Assembly: GCA_900541125.1 (NCBI GenBank)
Contig: UQIK01000008.1
Coordinates: 1 to 64,000 of the forward strand
Length of the DNA stretch: 64,000 bases
From: an uncultured Collinsella sp.
GTDB lineage: Bacteria; Actinomycetota; Coriobacteriia; Coriobacteriales; Coriobacteriaceae
Direction of reading: 5' to 3'
A program made the position numbers and the translations under genes. Positions 43,387 through 51,769 of this stretch are shown here, one piece after another. The notes beneath the pieces are model-generated. The model worked only from the letters and a program-made list of their open reading frames with translations, was not told the DNA's origin and ran no database searches. Every line of letters begins with the position of its first letter. Within the stretch, counting starts at the first letter, position 1.

Positions 43387-43419
43387 AGCCCCCTAGAACG
43401 ATGTCAGTTCTAGGGGGCT
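43387..43419 (-). terminator. Terminator of the SurA-like gene
   Basis: AGCCCCCTAGAAC with perfect complement and TTTTTGC tail on the minus strand. Confidence 0.9.
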
Positions 43420-43462
43420 TCATCAGATATTTCGGCTTCGTACTCGAAGGCTCAGGCAATCT

Positions 43463-44548
43463 TTACGCAAACAGGCCGTAGATGCTGATATTGGCCTTGG
43501 CGTAGAGGCCGTTGGCGTACTCGGTCCACTTGGAACTGGCGCTCGAAGCCTGCGAGGAATACTGCTGGTAGGCGGTGTAATAGGCGGTCATGGCCTGCTT
43601 ATAGGTGGCGCTATCGGCCGTAAAGGCATCATCGGCGAAGGCCTTGGCATAGGTGCTGTCGGCATCCTTCCAGGCGCCCTTCTCGCTATCCCACTCGTCG
43701 CCGGCAAGGTTGATGATGTAGTCGGCGTAGTCCTTGCTCGCGGTCTCCTCGTTGCCGTCAGCAGGCTCGGTCGGGGCGGTCGGCATGCTTGCAGAGCTGT
43801 CGCCGACCTTCTTCTTGTAGAGCTTCTGCAGCGTCGCGGACTGACGGACGATCTGCTTGGCCTGGTCCTTGGACACGCCATACTGCGTGGCCATGGTCTT
43901 GTAGTCCGAAGTGCCGATGGAATCCTCGGCGTATTTCTTCATCTCCTTAGAAGAGACGGTGATGCCCTCGTCCTCGGCAGCATCGAGCAGGATCTTGTTG
44001 CGCACGTAGGACAGGATGACGTCGGCAGACGGAGCGGTATAGTTGCCGTCGTCGTCCTTGACGGTGTCGAGGCTGTACTGGCTCTCGATGGCCTCGCGCG
44101 CGGTGATGTCACTCTTCTTGCCGTTGTAGCTGTAGCTTGCCACGGTCGAATCGAGCTGGTCCTCGGTCAGGGTCGACGAGCCGACACCCTTGCCGCCAAA
44201 GCCGCCATTGCCAATAAAGAAGCCAATCACGGCAGCAATCACGACTGCAACCACAAAGGCGGCAATCATCGTCTTCTTGTGCTTGCAAGTGTGGTCATCC
44301 ACGTCGGAGTCGTCGTCCTCGTCCTGCTCCTCGGGCATCAGATTCTCGTCAGCGGCATCCGCGGCAATCTGAGCCTCCAGTCGGGCGTCCTCCTCCTCGG
44401 CCGTCGTGCCGGCGGCAATGTGCTCGGCAGACGTACCGGTGACCAGGTCGATCTTCTCGTCCTCGTCACCGTCGGGGCCTTCGCCGCGCTCGATGATCTG
44501 GATGCCGTCGATCTCGTCCTTCTCGTCCTTCTTTTGAATCAGACCCAT
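43463..44548 (-). CDS. Membrane-anchored protein with SurA/PrsA-like N-domain region
   Basis: 361 residues. A ~90-residue acidic cytoplasmic segment, one membrane helix at about 93-113 and a GGFGGKG linker precede an exported region. Residues ~125-245 (TAREAIESQY, DVILSYVRNKILLDAAEDEGITVSSKEMKKY, YGVSKDQAKQIVRQSATLQKLYKKK) have the SurA_N/PrsA-type chaperone pattern. No PPIase core is visible; the end is Ala/Ser/Tyr-rich. A role in folding exported proteins is inferred. Confidence 0.7.
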   Translation of the reverse strand: MGLIQKKDEKDEIDGIQIIERGEGPDGDEDEKIDLVTGTSAEHIAAGTTAEEEDARLEAQIAADAADENLMPEEQDEDDDSDVDDHTCKHKKTMIAAFVVAVVIAAVIGFFIGNGGFGGKGVGSSTLTEDQLDSTVASYSYNGKKSDITAREAIESQYSLDTVKDDDGNYTAPSADVILSYVRNKILLDAAEDEGITVSSKEMKKYAEDSIGTSDYKTMATQYGVSKDQAKQIVRQSATLQKLYKKKVGDSSASMPTAPTEPADGNEETASKDYADYIINLAGDEWDSEKGAWKDADSTYAKAFADDAFTADSATYKQAMTAYYTAYQQYSSQASSASSKWTEYANGLYAKANISIYGLFA

Positions 44549-44586
44549 ATCGGTTACTCCTTGTTAGGAAACATAGTCTTCAATAG

Positions 44587-44615
44587 AATACGCCCGACAG
44601 AGTGCCGGGCGTATT
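44587..44615 (-). terminator. Terminator after isocitrate dehydrogenase
   Basis: AATACGCCCG with perfect complement and short loop, then a T-poor tail (CTATTG), 60 bp past the stop. Confidence 0.6.
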
Positions 44616-44674
44616 GATTCTTAGGTTATACGCAAACACTTAAGTACTATTTAGGCGTTTGCAGCGTGCAGACC

Positions 44675-45760
44675 TTAGGCCAGGTGCGCGATAACGGCAT
44701 CGGCAAAGGCCTGCGTGCCCACGGCGCCCTCGACGGAGCCGGTCTGGGCACGACGCACGTCACCGGTAACCTGCTCGCCCTCGTCGAGCGTGGCAGAGAC
44801 GGCGGCGCGAATGCGATTGGCAGCGTCGTTCTCGTCCAGGTGATCGAGCATCATCGCAGCAGAGAGGATCTCGGCCGTGGGGTTGGCGATATCCTGGCCA
44901 GCGATATCGGGCGCGGAGCCGTGCGTTGCCTCGAAGATGGCGCAGTCAGCACCGATGTTGGAGCCGGGGGCCATGCCTAAGCCGCCTACCAGGCCGGCGC
45001 ACAGGTCGCTCACGATGTCGCCGTACAGGTTGGGCAGCACCAGGACATCGAAGTCGTTGGGGTTCTGGACCAGGCCCATGCAGGTGGCGTCGACAATCTT
45101 GTCGTTGAACTCGATATCGGGATAGTTGGCGGCCACCTCGCGCGCCACGCGCAGGAACAGGCCGTCGGTCGCCTTCATAATGTTGGCCTTGTGCACGGCC
45201 GTCACCTTTTTGCGGCCGCAGCGGCGGGCATACTCAAAGGCATACTCCACAATGCGGCGGCTCTTGGCGATGGAGATCGGCTTGATTGAAATGGCGGAAT
45301 CAGCAGCGAAGGTCTTCTGACCCGAGCGCTCGACAAGCTGCGAGAGCTCCTCGACCTCGGCAGCCCCCTCATCGAACTCGATGCCGGCATAGAGGTCCTC
45401 GGTGTTCTCGCGCACGATGACCAGGTCGACGTCGCGGAAGCGCGAGCCGTCGCCCGGCTGCGACAGGCAGGGACGCACGCAGGCGTACAGGTCAAAGTGC
45501 TTGCGCAGGGCAACGTTAACGCTGCGGAAACCCGTGCCGACCGGCGTGGTGATGGGACCCTTGATGGCGACCTTGGTCTCGGCGACCGCATCGAGCACGT
45601 GCTGGGGCAGCGGCGTGCCAAACTCGTCCATGACGCCGGCACCGGCCTCCTGGACGTTCCAGTTGATCTGGACACCGGTGGCCTCGACCACGCGGCGCAT
45701 GGCCTGCGTAATCTCGGGACCGATACCGTCACCGGGAATCAGGACTACATCGTGCGCCAT
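44675..45760 (-). CDS. icd: Isocitrate/isopropylmalate-family dehydrogenase, probable NAD-isocitrate dehydrogenase
   Basis: 361 residues, beta-decarboxylating dehydrogenase family. GDGIGPE start, RENTEDLYAGIE substrate-binding loop, KANIMKATDGLF with the catalytic Lys, and PNLYGDIVSDL with metal-binding Asp residues. The NTEDLYAGIE loop and the short length resemble eukaryotic-type IDH3-like enzymes more than LeuB, but homoisocitrate or isopropylmalate activity is not excluded. It is the last gene of a four-gene operon. Confidence 0.82.
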   Translation of the reverse strand: MAHDVVLIPGDGIGPEITQAMRRVVEATGVQINWNVQEAGAGVMDEFGTPLPQHVLDAVAETKVAIKGPITTPVGTGFRSVNVALRKHFDLYACVRPCLSQPGDGSRFRDVDLVIVRENTEDLYAGIEFDEGAAEVEELSQLVERSGQKTFAADSAISIKPISIAKSRRIVEYAFEYARRCGRKKVTAVHKANIMKATDGLFLRVAREVAANYPDIEFNDKIVDATCMGLVQNPNDFDVLVLPNLYGDIVSDLCAGLVGGLGMAPGSNIGADCAIFEATHGSAPDIAGQDIANPTAEILSAAMMLDHLDENDAANRIRAAVSATLDEGEQVTGDVRRAQTGSVEGAVGTQAFADAVIAHLA

Positions 45761-45766
45761 AATCTG

Positions 45767-46465
45767 TTACTCCTCGTTTTCGGCGTCGTCAGATTTTTTA
45801 ACGCTAGCACGCTTCTTCTTTTTGGAGAGATCCAGGCCAAAACGTTTAACAAGCATTTCGCAAATCTCACTCGAACGGGCCTTGAGATAGCTGCCCTTGC
45901 CGTTCTCGGCGTCGAACTTAAGGCGCAGCGCGAGCTTCTCGGCGACCTCGGCGTCAATCTCGCCCTGGCCAAACTCGTACAGGCAACCGAGCATGTCGCG
46001 ATACTCGAGGTCGCCGTGGTAGCACTGGATGGCCTCGTCCAGGATGGGCCAAGCCTCGCGCGAACGCTCGACGCTCGTGGCGCCCCACACGCACAGCAGG
46101 CGGAAGGCAGCATAGCGCAGCGTGGAGGAAATCTCGTCGAACAGTGCGGTCTCGGCACCCTCAAAGGCATCGCCCAGCTGCTCGGGGCAGGTGGTGGCGA
46201 GCGCCGTCAGGGCATCGAGGGCCTCCCAGCGGGTCTGAGCCTCGGGGCGGTCGAGCGCCTCGATCAGCGCGGGCACACAGGGCACGACGCGCTGCGGATC
46301 GCGCTCGGCAAGCAGGTGCAGCACGCGGGCGGCAAACTGGCGGATACGGCGCGTGGGGCAGCCGAGCTCCTTGACCAGGCGGTCGACGGCGTTCTCGTTC
46401 TCCTCTGCCAGCTGGAGCTGTGCCAGCTCCTCGTCGGTGAGCTGTTCGTCTTTGTTTTCTGCCAT
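45767..46465 (-). CDS. HEAT-repeat protein
   Basis: 232 residues. Several HEAT-like helical pairs (IRQFAARVLHLLAERDPQRVVPCVPALIEAL, TRWEALDALTALATTCPEQL, TLRYAAFRLLCVWG) follow an acidic N terminus, and the end is Lys-rich. Probably a protein-binding scaffold; the role is unknown. Six nt separate it from icd. Confidence 0.75.
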   Translation of the reverse strand: MAENKDEQLTDEELAQLQLAEENENAVDRLVKELGCPTRRIRQFAARVLHLLAERDPQRVVPCVPALIEALDRPEAQTRWEALDALTALATTCPEQLGDAFEGAETALFDEISSTLRYAAFRLLCVWGATSVERSREAWPILDEAIQCYHGDLEYRDMLGCLYEFGQGEIDAEVAEKLALRLKFDAENGKGSYLKARSSEICEMLVKRFGLDLSKKKKRASVKKSDDAENEE

Positions 46466-46480
46466 AGTTACCTCTTTTTA

Positions 46481-46909
46481 CTATTTCTTGGCGTGCTTGC
46501 CAGCACCCTTGCTGTCATCGGTGACCGAGATGAGCTGTCGGTCGGCAGCGCCATTGCGACGCGCACGGCGGCGTTCCTCGGCATCACCCGCGTCGGCGGC
46601 GGCGCGGTGTGCCTTGTTGACGTTAAAGACCTCGTCGTGCTTGCGCCACGGACCGACGGACTCGCCAAAGCTCATCTTAAGGCCGGCGATAAAGCCGCCG
46701 AGCCAGCCGATCGGCGCAAACTGCACCAGCGGGAACAGCGAGAACACCCAGGTCAGCAGGACAACCGCCGCCGCACCTGCAAAATTGGCGATCCAGTAAT
46801 CGCGCTTGGTGATGACGCGCTTTTCGCACGCCCACTGGCCGCACAAAAAGCCGATGTAGATCGCAAAGAGAAAGAGCACCAGCGCAAGCACCACGAACGT
46901 CCAGCTCAT
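46481..46909 (-). CDS. Small membrane protein, function unknown
   Basis: 142 residues: two membrane helices (residues ~3-22 and ~40-62), then a basic, Ala/Arg-rich cytoplasmic tail ending GKHAKK. The start at 46909 uses GAGGAG that overlaps the end of the reductase gene; the frame opens at 46945. Coupled to its neighbours in the operon. Confidence 0.7.
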   Translation of the reverse strand: MSWTFVVLALVLFLFAIYIGFLCGQWACEKRVITKRDYWIANFAGAAAVVLLTWVFSLFPLVQFAPIGWLGGFIAGLKMSFGESVGPWRKHDEVFNVNKAHRAAADAGDAEERRRARRNGAADRQLISVTDDSKGAGKHAKK

Positions 46910-46914
46910 GGGCG

Positions 46915-47994
46915 CTACTCCTCGTGATGATGGCCGCAGCAGCACTCGTGGCCGTCGTCATGACCGTGGCCGCCGCAGCACTCGTGGTCCTCGCCATGGT
47001 GGTGGCCACAACCGCACTCGTGGTCGTCGCCGTGCTCACCACAACCGCAGCCTTCCTCGTGGGCACCGTGCTCCTCGGGACGATACTGCGACCAGTCCAG
47101 ACCGGCGGCGATGGCGTCGGCCTCCTCCTTGTAGAGGACCGTAATGGCCTGGGTGCCCAGCTTGGCGCCACCAATGGCGTCGAGCATGTCATAGAGCGTA
47201 AAGGCGACGTCGGCGCCGGGCAGCGCGAGCTCGCGGTCGTCGGCATAAGCGAGTGCCAGGCGCAGGTCCTTGATGAAGTGCTCGACCATAAAGCCGGGCT
47301 TGTAGTCGCCGTCGAGCGCCTTGGGAGCCAGGCTCTCCATGGCGCCGGACTTGCCGGTACCGCCCAGGATCATCTGGCGGGTCTTCTCCAGATCAAGGCC
47401 GCTCAGCTCGGCAAATGCCATGGCGTCTGCCATGCCGACCATGCAGGCGCCCAGCGACACCTGGTTGGCGAGCTTGGCAGCCTGACCCTTGCCGGCGCCA
47501 TCGAAGCAGCAGATGGTTGCCGCAAAGGTGGCAAGAATGTCGCGGACCGGGGCGATGTCGTTCTCGGTAGCGCCCACGATAGCCGTGAGCGTACCGGCGA
47601 TAGCGCCCGACTCGCCGCCGGTGACGGGGCAGTCAAACGCCATGCGACCAGAAACCTGAGCGGCCTCGGCAATGTCACGGGCGAGCTCGGGCGAGCTCGT
47701 GGTGAGGTCGATCAAGACCGCGCCCGGCTTGGTGCACGCGAGCAGGCCGTCGCCCGCCAGGTAGAGCTCCTCGACCTCGGAGGGATAGCCCACCATGGTA
47801 AAGACGACATCGGCGTTCGCCACGGCATCGGCCGGCGTATCGGCCCAGACGGCGCCGCGCTCGATAAGCGCGGCAGCCTTGGACTTGGTGCGATTGTTGA
47901 CCGTGACGGGATAGCCGGCGTCCAGGATGTGGCCGGCGATAGGGGCACCCATGATTCCGGTGCCGATAAATGCGACAGAGAGCTTGTTTGCCAT
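46915..47994 (-). CDS. 3-hydroxyisobutyrate-dehydrogenase-family reductase with His/Cys-rich metal-binding tail
   Basis: 359 residues. Residues 1-306 are a beta-hydroxyacid dehydrogenase (GarR/MmsB family): Rossmann motif GTGIMGAPIAGHILDAG, substrate motif DCPVTGGESGA and the catalytic Lys in GKGQAAKLANQ. Residues 307-359 are a tail with 14 His and 9 Cys in CGC, HHH and ECC clusters, which is foreign to the family and would bind Ni, Zn or Cu. First gene of the four-gene operon. Substrate unknown: tartronate semialdehyde, hydroxyisobutyrate or similar. Confidence 0.85.
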   Translation of the reverse strand: MANKLSVAFIGTGIMGAPIAGHILDAGYPVTVNNRTKSKAAALIERGAVWADTPADAVANADVVFTMVGYPSEVEELYLAGDGLLACTKPGAVLIDLTTSSPELARDIAEAAQVSGRMAFDCPVTGGESGAIAGTLTAIVGATENDIAPVRDILATFAATICCFDGAGKGQAAKLANQVSLGACMVGMADAMAFAELSGLDLEKTRQMILGGTGKSGAMESLAPKALDGDYKPGFMVEHFIKDLRLALAYADDRELALPGADVAFTLYDMLDAIGGAKLGTQAITVLYKEEADAIAAGLDWSQYRPEEHGAHEEGCGCGEHGDDHECGCGHHHGEDHECCGGHGHDDGHECCCGHHHEE

Positions 47995-48093
47995 GAAACC
48001 TTTCCTTTTGGGTTGGGTGTTGTTACCAGGTTAAAATACTCGGTGCCAGCGTTTGGGCTGTGAGTTGGGGGCACTTGCAGCCGCAGCGCCTAC

Positions 48094-49047
48094 CTACTCG
48101 CCTCGCACACGGCGCGCGATGCGGTCGGAAAGCGAGGCTTTCTCGGCGCGATTCTTGCCCCAAAACGCGCAGGCCACCATGCCGGGGCCCACGTGCGAGC
48201 CGATGGTAGGACCGACGGAACTACGGATGATGGTGACGTCGGCGCAGCCTTCCTCCTTGCGGATGGCGGCCTCGAGCCAGTCGCCGTCCTTCTCGGCATC
48301 GGCCGTCATGATGGCGATGGGCATAGTGCGATCGGGCACATAGTTCTCGCGGAACGACTTGAGGATGGACTTGAGCGCCTTCTTGCGGCCGCGGTTGACG
48401 CCGATCAGCGACAGCGAGCCGGCAAGGTCGTAGGAGAGCTCGGGCTTGACATCGAGCTTTGCCGTGAGCTGTGCCGCCGCGGGCGGAATGCGGCCGCCGG
48501 CAGCCAGCGCGTCGAAGCTCTCGAGCGTAAAGTAGCCGTGGACGTAGGTCTTTGCCTCGTTTGCCCAATCGACCAGCTGCTTGGCGGTGAGTCCCGCCGA
48601 ACGCTGGCGCACGGCCTCGAGCGCCAAGAGCGCGCCGGTCGCACAGGGTAGAGCGTTGTCGACCACGTAGAGCTCAAAGTTGGGATACTCGGCGCGCACG
48701 GCGTCCGCCGCCTGGCACGCGGAGTTGTAGCTCGACGACAGCGCCGAGGTAAAGCACAGGTAGACCGTGGGCGTGCCTTCTTTGGCGCACTCGGTAAAGA
48801 ACTCGATATAGCGACCGAGCGACACAGCCGAGGTGGACACGCGAGCGCCGGCGCGCATGCGGTCGTAGAACTCCTTAGGGCTCATGCTCGACCAGATATC
48901 GTCCGTGCGCTCCTCGCCATCGATAATGAAGGGGAAACCCAGGATATCGACATCGAGGTTCGCGGCGACCTCGGGGCTAAAGTCGCAGCAGGTATCGACG
49001 ACGATGCGGCAGCGGTCAGAATGGCCGGTAGATGCAGCCTTGTCCAT
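48094..49047 (-). CDS. DegV family fatty-acid-binding protein
   Basis: 317 residues. DegV fold marks: an N-terminal VDTCCDFSPE strand-loop, STSAVSLGRY, CFTSALSSSYNSA and the C-terminal GPTIGSHVGPGMVA lipid-site motif. Homologues bind fatty acids for the FakA kinase; no fakA is adjacent. AAGGAG precedes the ATG at 49047. Confidence 0.88.
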   Translation of the reverse strand: MDKAASTGHSDRCRIVVDTCCDFSPEVAANLDVDILGFPFIIDGEERTDDIWSSMSPKEFYDRMRAGARVSTSAVSLGRYIEFFTECAKEGTPTVYLCFTSALSSSYNSACQAADAVRAEYPNFELYVVDNALPCATGALLALEAVRQRSAGLTAKQLVDWANEAKTYVHGYFTLESFDALAAGGRIPPAAAQLTAKLDVKPELSYDLAGSLSLIGVNRGRKKALKSILKSFRENYVPDRTMPIAIMTADAEKDGDWLEAAIRKEEGCADVTIIRSSVGPTIGSHVGPGMVACAFWGKNRAEKASLSDRIARRVRGE

Positions 49048-49065
49048 CAAAGCGACTCCTTACGT

Positions 49066-49097
49066 AAAAAGGCGGCCATCCGCATGGGATGGCCGCC
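49066..49097 (-). terminator. Terminator after hpf
   Basis: GGCGGCCATCC with complement and TTTTTACG tail on the minus strand, between hpf and the DegV gene. Confidence 0.85.
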
Positions 49098-49126
49098 AAC
49101 CGTTAACTCATGCAAGTTAACGTATT

Positions 49127-49711
49127 TTACTCGTCAAGTGTTTCGATACGGGGCTTGATGATGCCATATCCACCATTCTTACGGTGATACACCACATTGA
49201 TGAGGCCAGTCGTCGCGTTCTCGAACACGTAGAAGTCGTGGCCCAGCAGATCGGTCTGCACCAGCGCCTGCTCCTCAGTCATCGGGGTGACATCGATGAC
49301 CTTCTCGCGGACGAGCAGGTCGTCCTCCTCCTCGGGCAGCAGCAGGTCGGCCAGATCCTCGACGCGCTCGACCGGCGCGACATCCGCTGCGCTGGCACCG
49401 CCCTGGCGGTTGTCCACGACCTTGGTCTTGAACTTGCGCAGCTGGCGGGTGACCTTATCGGCGGAGAGGTCGATGGCGGCGTACATATCCGCACCGTGCT
49501 CGGCAACGCGGATCACCGAACCGCGGGCACGAACCGTAACCTCGACGATTGCCGGGTTGGGGTTCGAGGGGTTCTTCTCATAGCGAAGTACAACGTCGAC
49601 CGTCATGGGCTCGATATCGAAAACCTTGAGCGCCTCGCCGATCTTCTCATCCACATGCGCACGCAGAGCATCGGTTACCGTCGTCTTGCGTCCAGAAACC
49701 TTGATATCCAT
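49127..49711 (-). CDS. hpf: Ribosome hibernation promoting factor, long form
   Basis: 194 residues. N-terminal HPF/YfiA domain (VSGRKTTVTDALRAHVDEKI, VEVTVRARGSVIRV) and a C-terminal dimerisation domain (DLLGHDFYVFENATTGLINVVYHRKNGGYGII), as in long HPF that makes 100S ribosomes. GGAG precedes the ATG at 49711; the frame is open to 49771. Confidence 0.92.
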   Translation of the reverse strand: MDIKVSGRKTTVTDALRAHVDEKIGEALKVFDIEPMTVDVVLRYEKNPSNPNPAIVEVTVRARGSVIRVAEHGADMYAAIDLSADKVTRQLRKFKTKVVDNRQGGASAADVAPVERVEDLADLLLPEEEDDLLVREKVIDVTPMTEEQALVQTDLLGHDFYVFENATTGLINVVYHRKNGGYGIIKPRIETLDE

Positions 49712-49932
49712 ACGTGGCTCCAATCTGCCTCGGGGACTTACTGTACTGGCTATGTACCCATTGCCGTGCATTTAATCACGCGGATTCCCAAAGACCCGAA
49801 TAACGATTGCTTGATACCGCATACCGAAGTCTCGCACTTTTCTGTGGCAAAGTGCGCTATAGGAAAGCGTCGGCGGAGTTGTTTTTTCTCCTGGAAATTA
49901 GCTTTGACCTGCTGGTTTTATCAAAATAGAAA

Positions 49933-49963
49933 AGCCGGGCTCCCCTATTGGGGAGACCCGGCT
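49933..49963 (-). terminator. Terminator of the binding-lipoprotein gene
   Basis: AGCCGGGCTCCCC with near-complement and TTTTCTATTTT tail on the minus strand. The rest of the 49712-50028 gap holds no clear gene. Confidence 0.85.
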
Positions 49964-50028
49964 ATGCGTGTTGAAACCATGAAGAAGCGCCTCGTTCAAT
50001 GTATGGCAGACGCCACCCCTACCAATAA

Positions 50029-51039
50029 CTAGCTATTGAGCTTGTTGATGTCATCGTCGGTGATGGTGCCTTCCTGGCTAGACGACGGGCTGTCGCCGTT
50101 GTTATCGGAGGCGTCGTCATCGGAGGGCTCAGTCTCGTTGGACGTGGAGTCGGATGTCTGCACATTGGCTCCCGAAACGGTCTTGGCGGTAAGGTCATAG
50201 GGCATCTGGCCGTACCAGACGCAGTGGACTGCCTCGAGCGTGCCATCGACCGTGATACCATCGAGGGCATCGCTCACGGCACGGCACAGCTCATCGTTAG
50301 AGCTAAGGCCTGCGACACCAAGCGTGGAGGGCGTCTCGAGCGTGCCGACATAGGAGATCTGGCTCATCAGGCGCGCGAGGTAACCACCGGCCGTGGAATC
50401 ACAGATCACGTAATCGACTTCGCCCGACTCGAGCGCCTCAAAGCACTCATTGATGTTGGAGAAGGTCTTTTGGTTGGCCGTAATGCTCTGCTTGGCGAGC
50501 GCTTCCTGCGAGGCCGAAGAGGTCTGAACGCCCAGGGTAGCGGTGTTAAGCGTTTCGGTGGAAACGCTCAGCGACTCTCCGTCGCTGCTCTTGCCGAATA
50601 CGGCGGGGGCGTCGTACAGACAGGTGCCAAGCGAGCTGATATCGCCGTCCGTAGACCTGACGTCACCAATGAAGATGTCGGCCTTTTTATCGCTGAGCGC
50701 GGAATCGGCCGAGGACGCATCGACAAAGGCGACCTTGAGACCCATGCGGCATGCGAGGGAACGAGCGGCATCGACCGCATAGCCCGTGAGGTTTCCGTCG
50801 GCATCCTGCATGGCTTGCGGGGCATCGGAAGTATCGAGAGCGACCGTCAGGGTTCCCGGCGTGACCAGGGCATCGTCCGATACCGTGGGGGTAACGGTCT
50901 CGCGCTCGATCTGGTCGATCGTGGGCGTCGTGAACGTGGACAGCGGATTGAACGCGCATCCACTCAGGCCCAAAACGGCAATGACCGCCGCGGTCCCAGC
51001 ACCTAACCGAGCCGCGTGCATCAAGCTGCCCCTCACCAT
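50029..51039 (-). CDS. Extracellular solute-binding lipoprotein, amino-acid type
   Basis: 336 residues from the ATG at 51039, placing the lipobox LSGC shortly after a hydrophobic stretch (AAVIAVLGLSGC). A family 3 solute-binding domain follows (GTLTVALDTSDAPQA..GYAVDAARSLACRMGL) and an acidic Ser/Asp-rich tail. It probably binds an amino acid at the outer membrane face of the cell. No ABC permease or ATPase adjoins it. The frame is open to 51429, but an N-terminal extension would bury the signal peptide. Confidence 0.75.
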   Translation of the reverse strand: MVRGSLMHAARLGAGTAAVIAVLGLSGCAFNPLSTFTTPTIDQIERETVTPTVSDDALVTPGTLTVALDTSDAPQAMQDADGNLTGYAVDAARSLACRMGLKVAFVDASSADSALSDKKADIFIGDVRSTDGDISSLGTCLYDAPAVFGKSSDGESLSVSTETLNTATLGVQTSSASQEALAKQSITANQKTFSNINECFEALESGEVDYVICDSTAGGYLARLMSQISYVGTLETPSTLGVAGLSSNDELCRAVSDALDGITVDGTLEAVHCVWYGQMPYDLTAKTVSGANVQTSDSTSNETEPSDDDASDNNGDSPSSSQEGTITDDDINKLNS

Positions 51040-51520
51040 GTCCACTACCCTGCCTTCTGCGTCGTATACGATCCGCGCCCTGCACGGAATATCGGGTTGT
51101 TCCCACCAGCTGACCTGGTATTTGACCCCACACTTGCGCACCGGGGCGTTTGCTCGGGAGGCCGCAGCCACCTTCACGACTGGCCCGCTCGCCCGCGAGG
51201 CGGTATTGCCCCAAAGAAAGTAGAACGGACGGTGCGGCTTACATCTAGGACGCGCCATGATCGCGCCGCGCGCACGCGGTCGCTTACGTGGATCCCTTTG
51301 ACCGCGTCTGTCTTGGACTAGGATGGACATTTCGTCCGCCCGCAACCACAGCCTGGCAGGAACGTAGCGCATTATAGCTAAGTTCAAGCTATAGTTTAAG
51401 GTTAGGGACGTTATTCGCATCGCGAGCACAGATTTCGCAGGTCGGAGCGGACCGTACGCGCCATGATTGAGCCCGTCGCTCCCCTACGGAGAGCCCCAAC
51501 ACGCCCGTATTGGGGCGCGT

Positions 51521-51734
51521 GGCCAAAAAATTGCAAATATGAGTACTGTTACCAAATCAGTGGCAGGAATTTTTGTTCTGCAAACAGTTTTCACGCTCTA
51601 TAACGTCAGATTGATGCCAGGATATTCCACGTTTGTTTAATATCTTTCTAATTTACGCCATCTTCCAGCCCCAAAATCCTTGATTTTGCTGTTACTGAAT
51701 TTGTAACAGTACTCATATTTGCTATATTTTGGCC
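51521..51734. repeat. 214-bp AT-rich element with ~32-bp inverted ends
   Basis: Ends 51521-51552 and 51703-51734 (containing GCAAATATGAGTACTGTTAC and complement) match with few mismatches; the interior is AT-rich and non-coding. The layout suits a MITE. It fills most of the gap after 51430; the 51040-51429 stretch holds only the unlikely extension of the lipoprotein frame. Confidence 0.75.
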
Positions 51735-51769
51735 AGAGCATATATCCAACCCCCTATTTCAGAGCATTG

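Noticed and set aside
49114..49122. GTTAACGTA near the hpf terminator, resembling the gal operator
   Set aside because: Half the motif only, located downstream of hpf and away from sugar genes; likely chance.
51040..51429. 130-residue N-terminal extension of the binding lipoprotein
   Set aside because: It would place the hydrophobic signal and LSGC lipobox in mid-protein; no ribosome site before the upstream starts. Not fully excluded.
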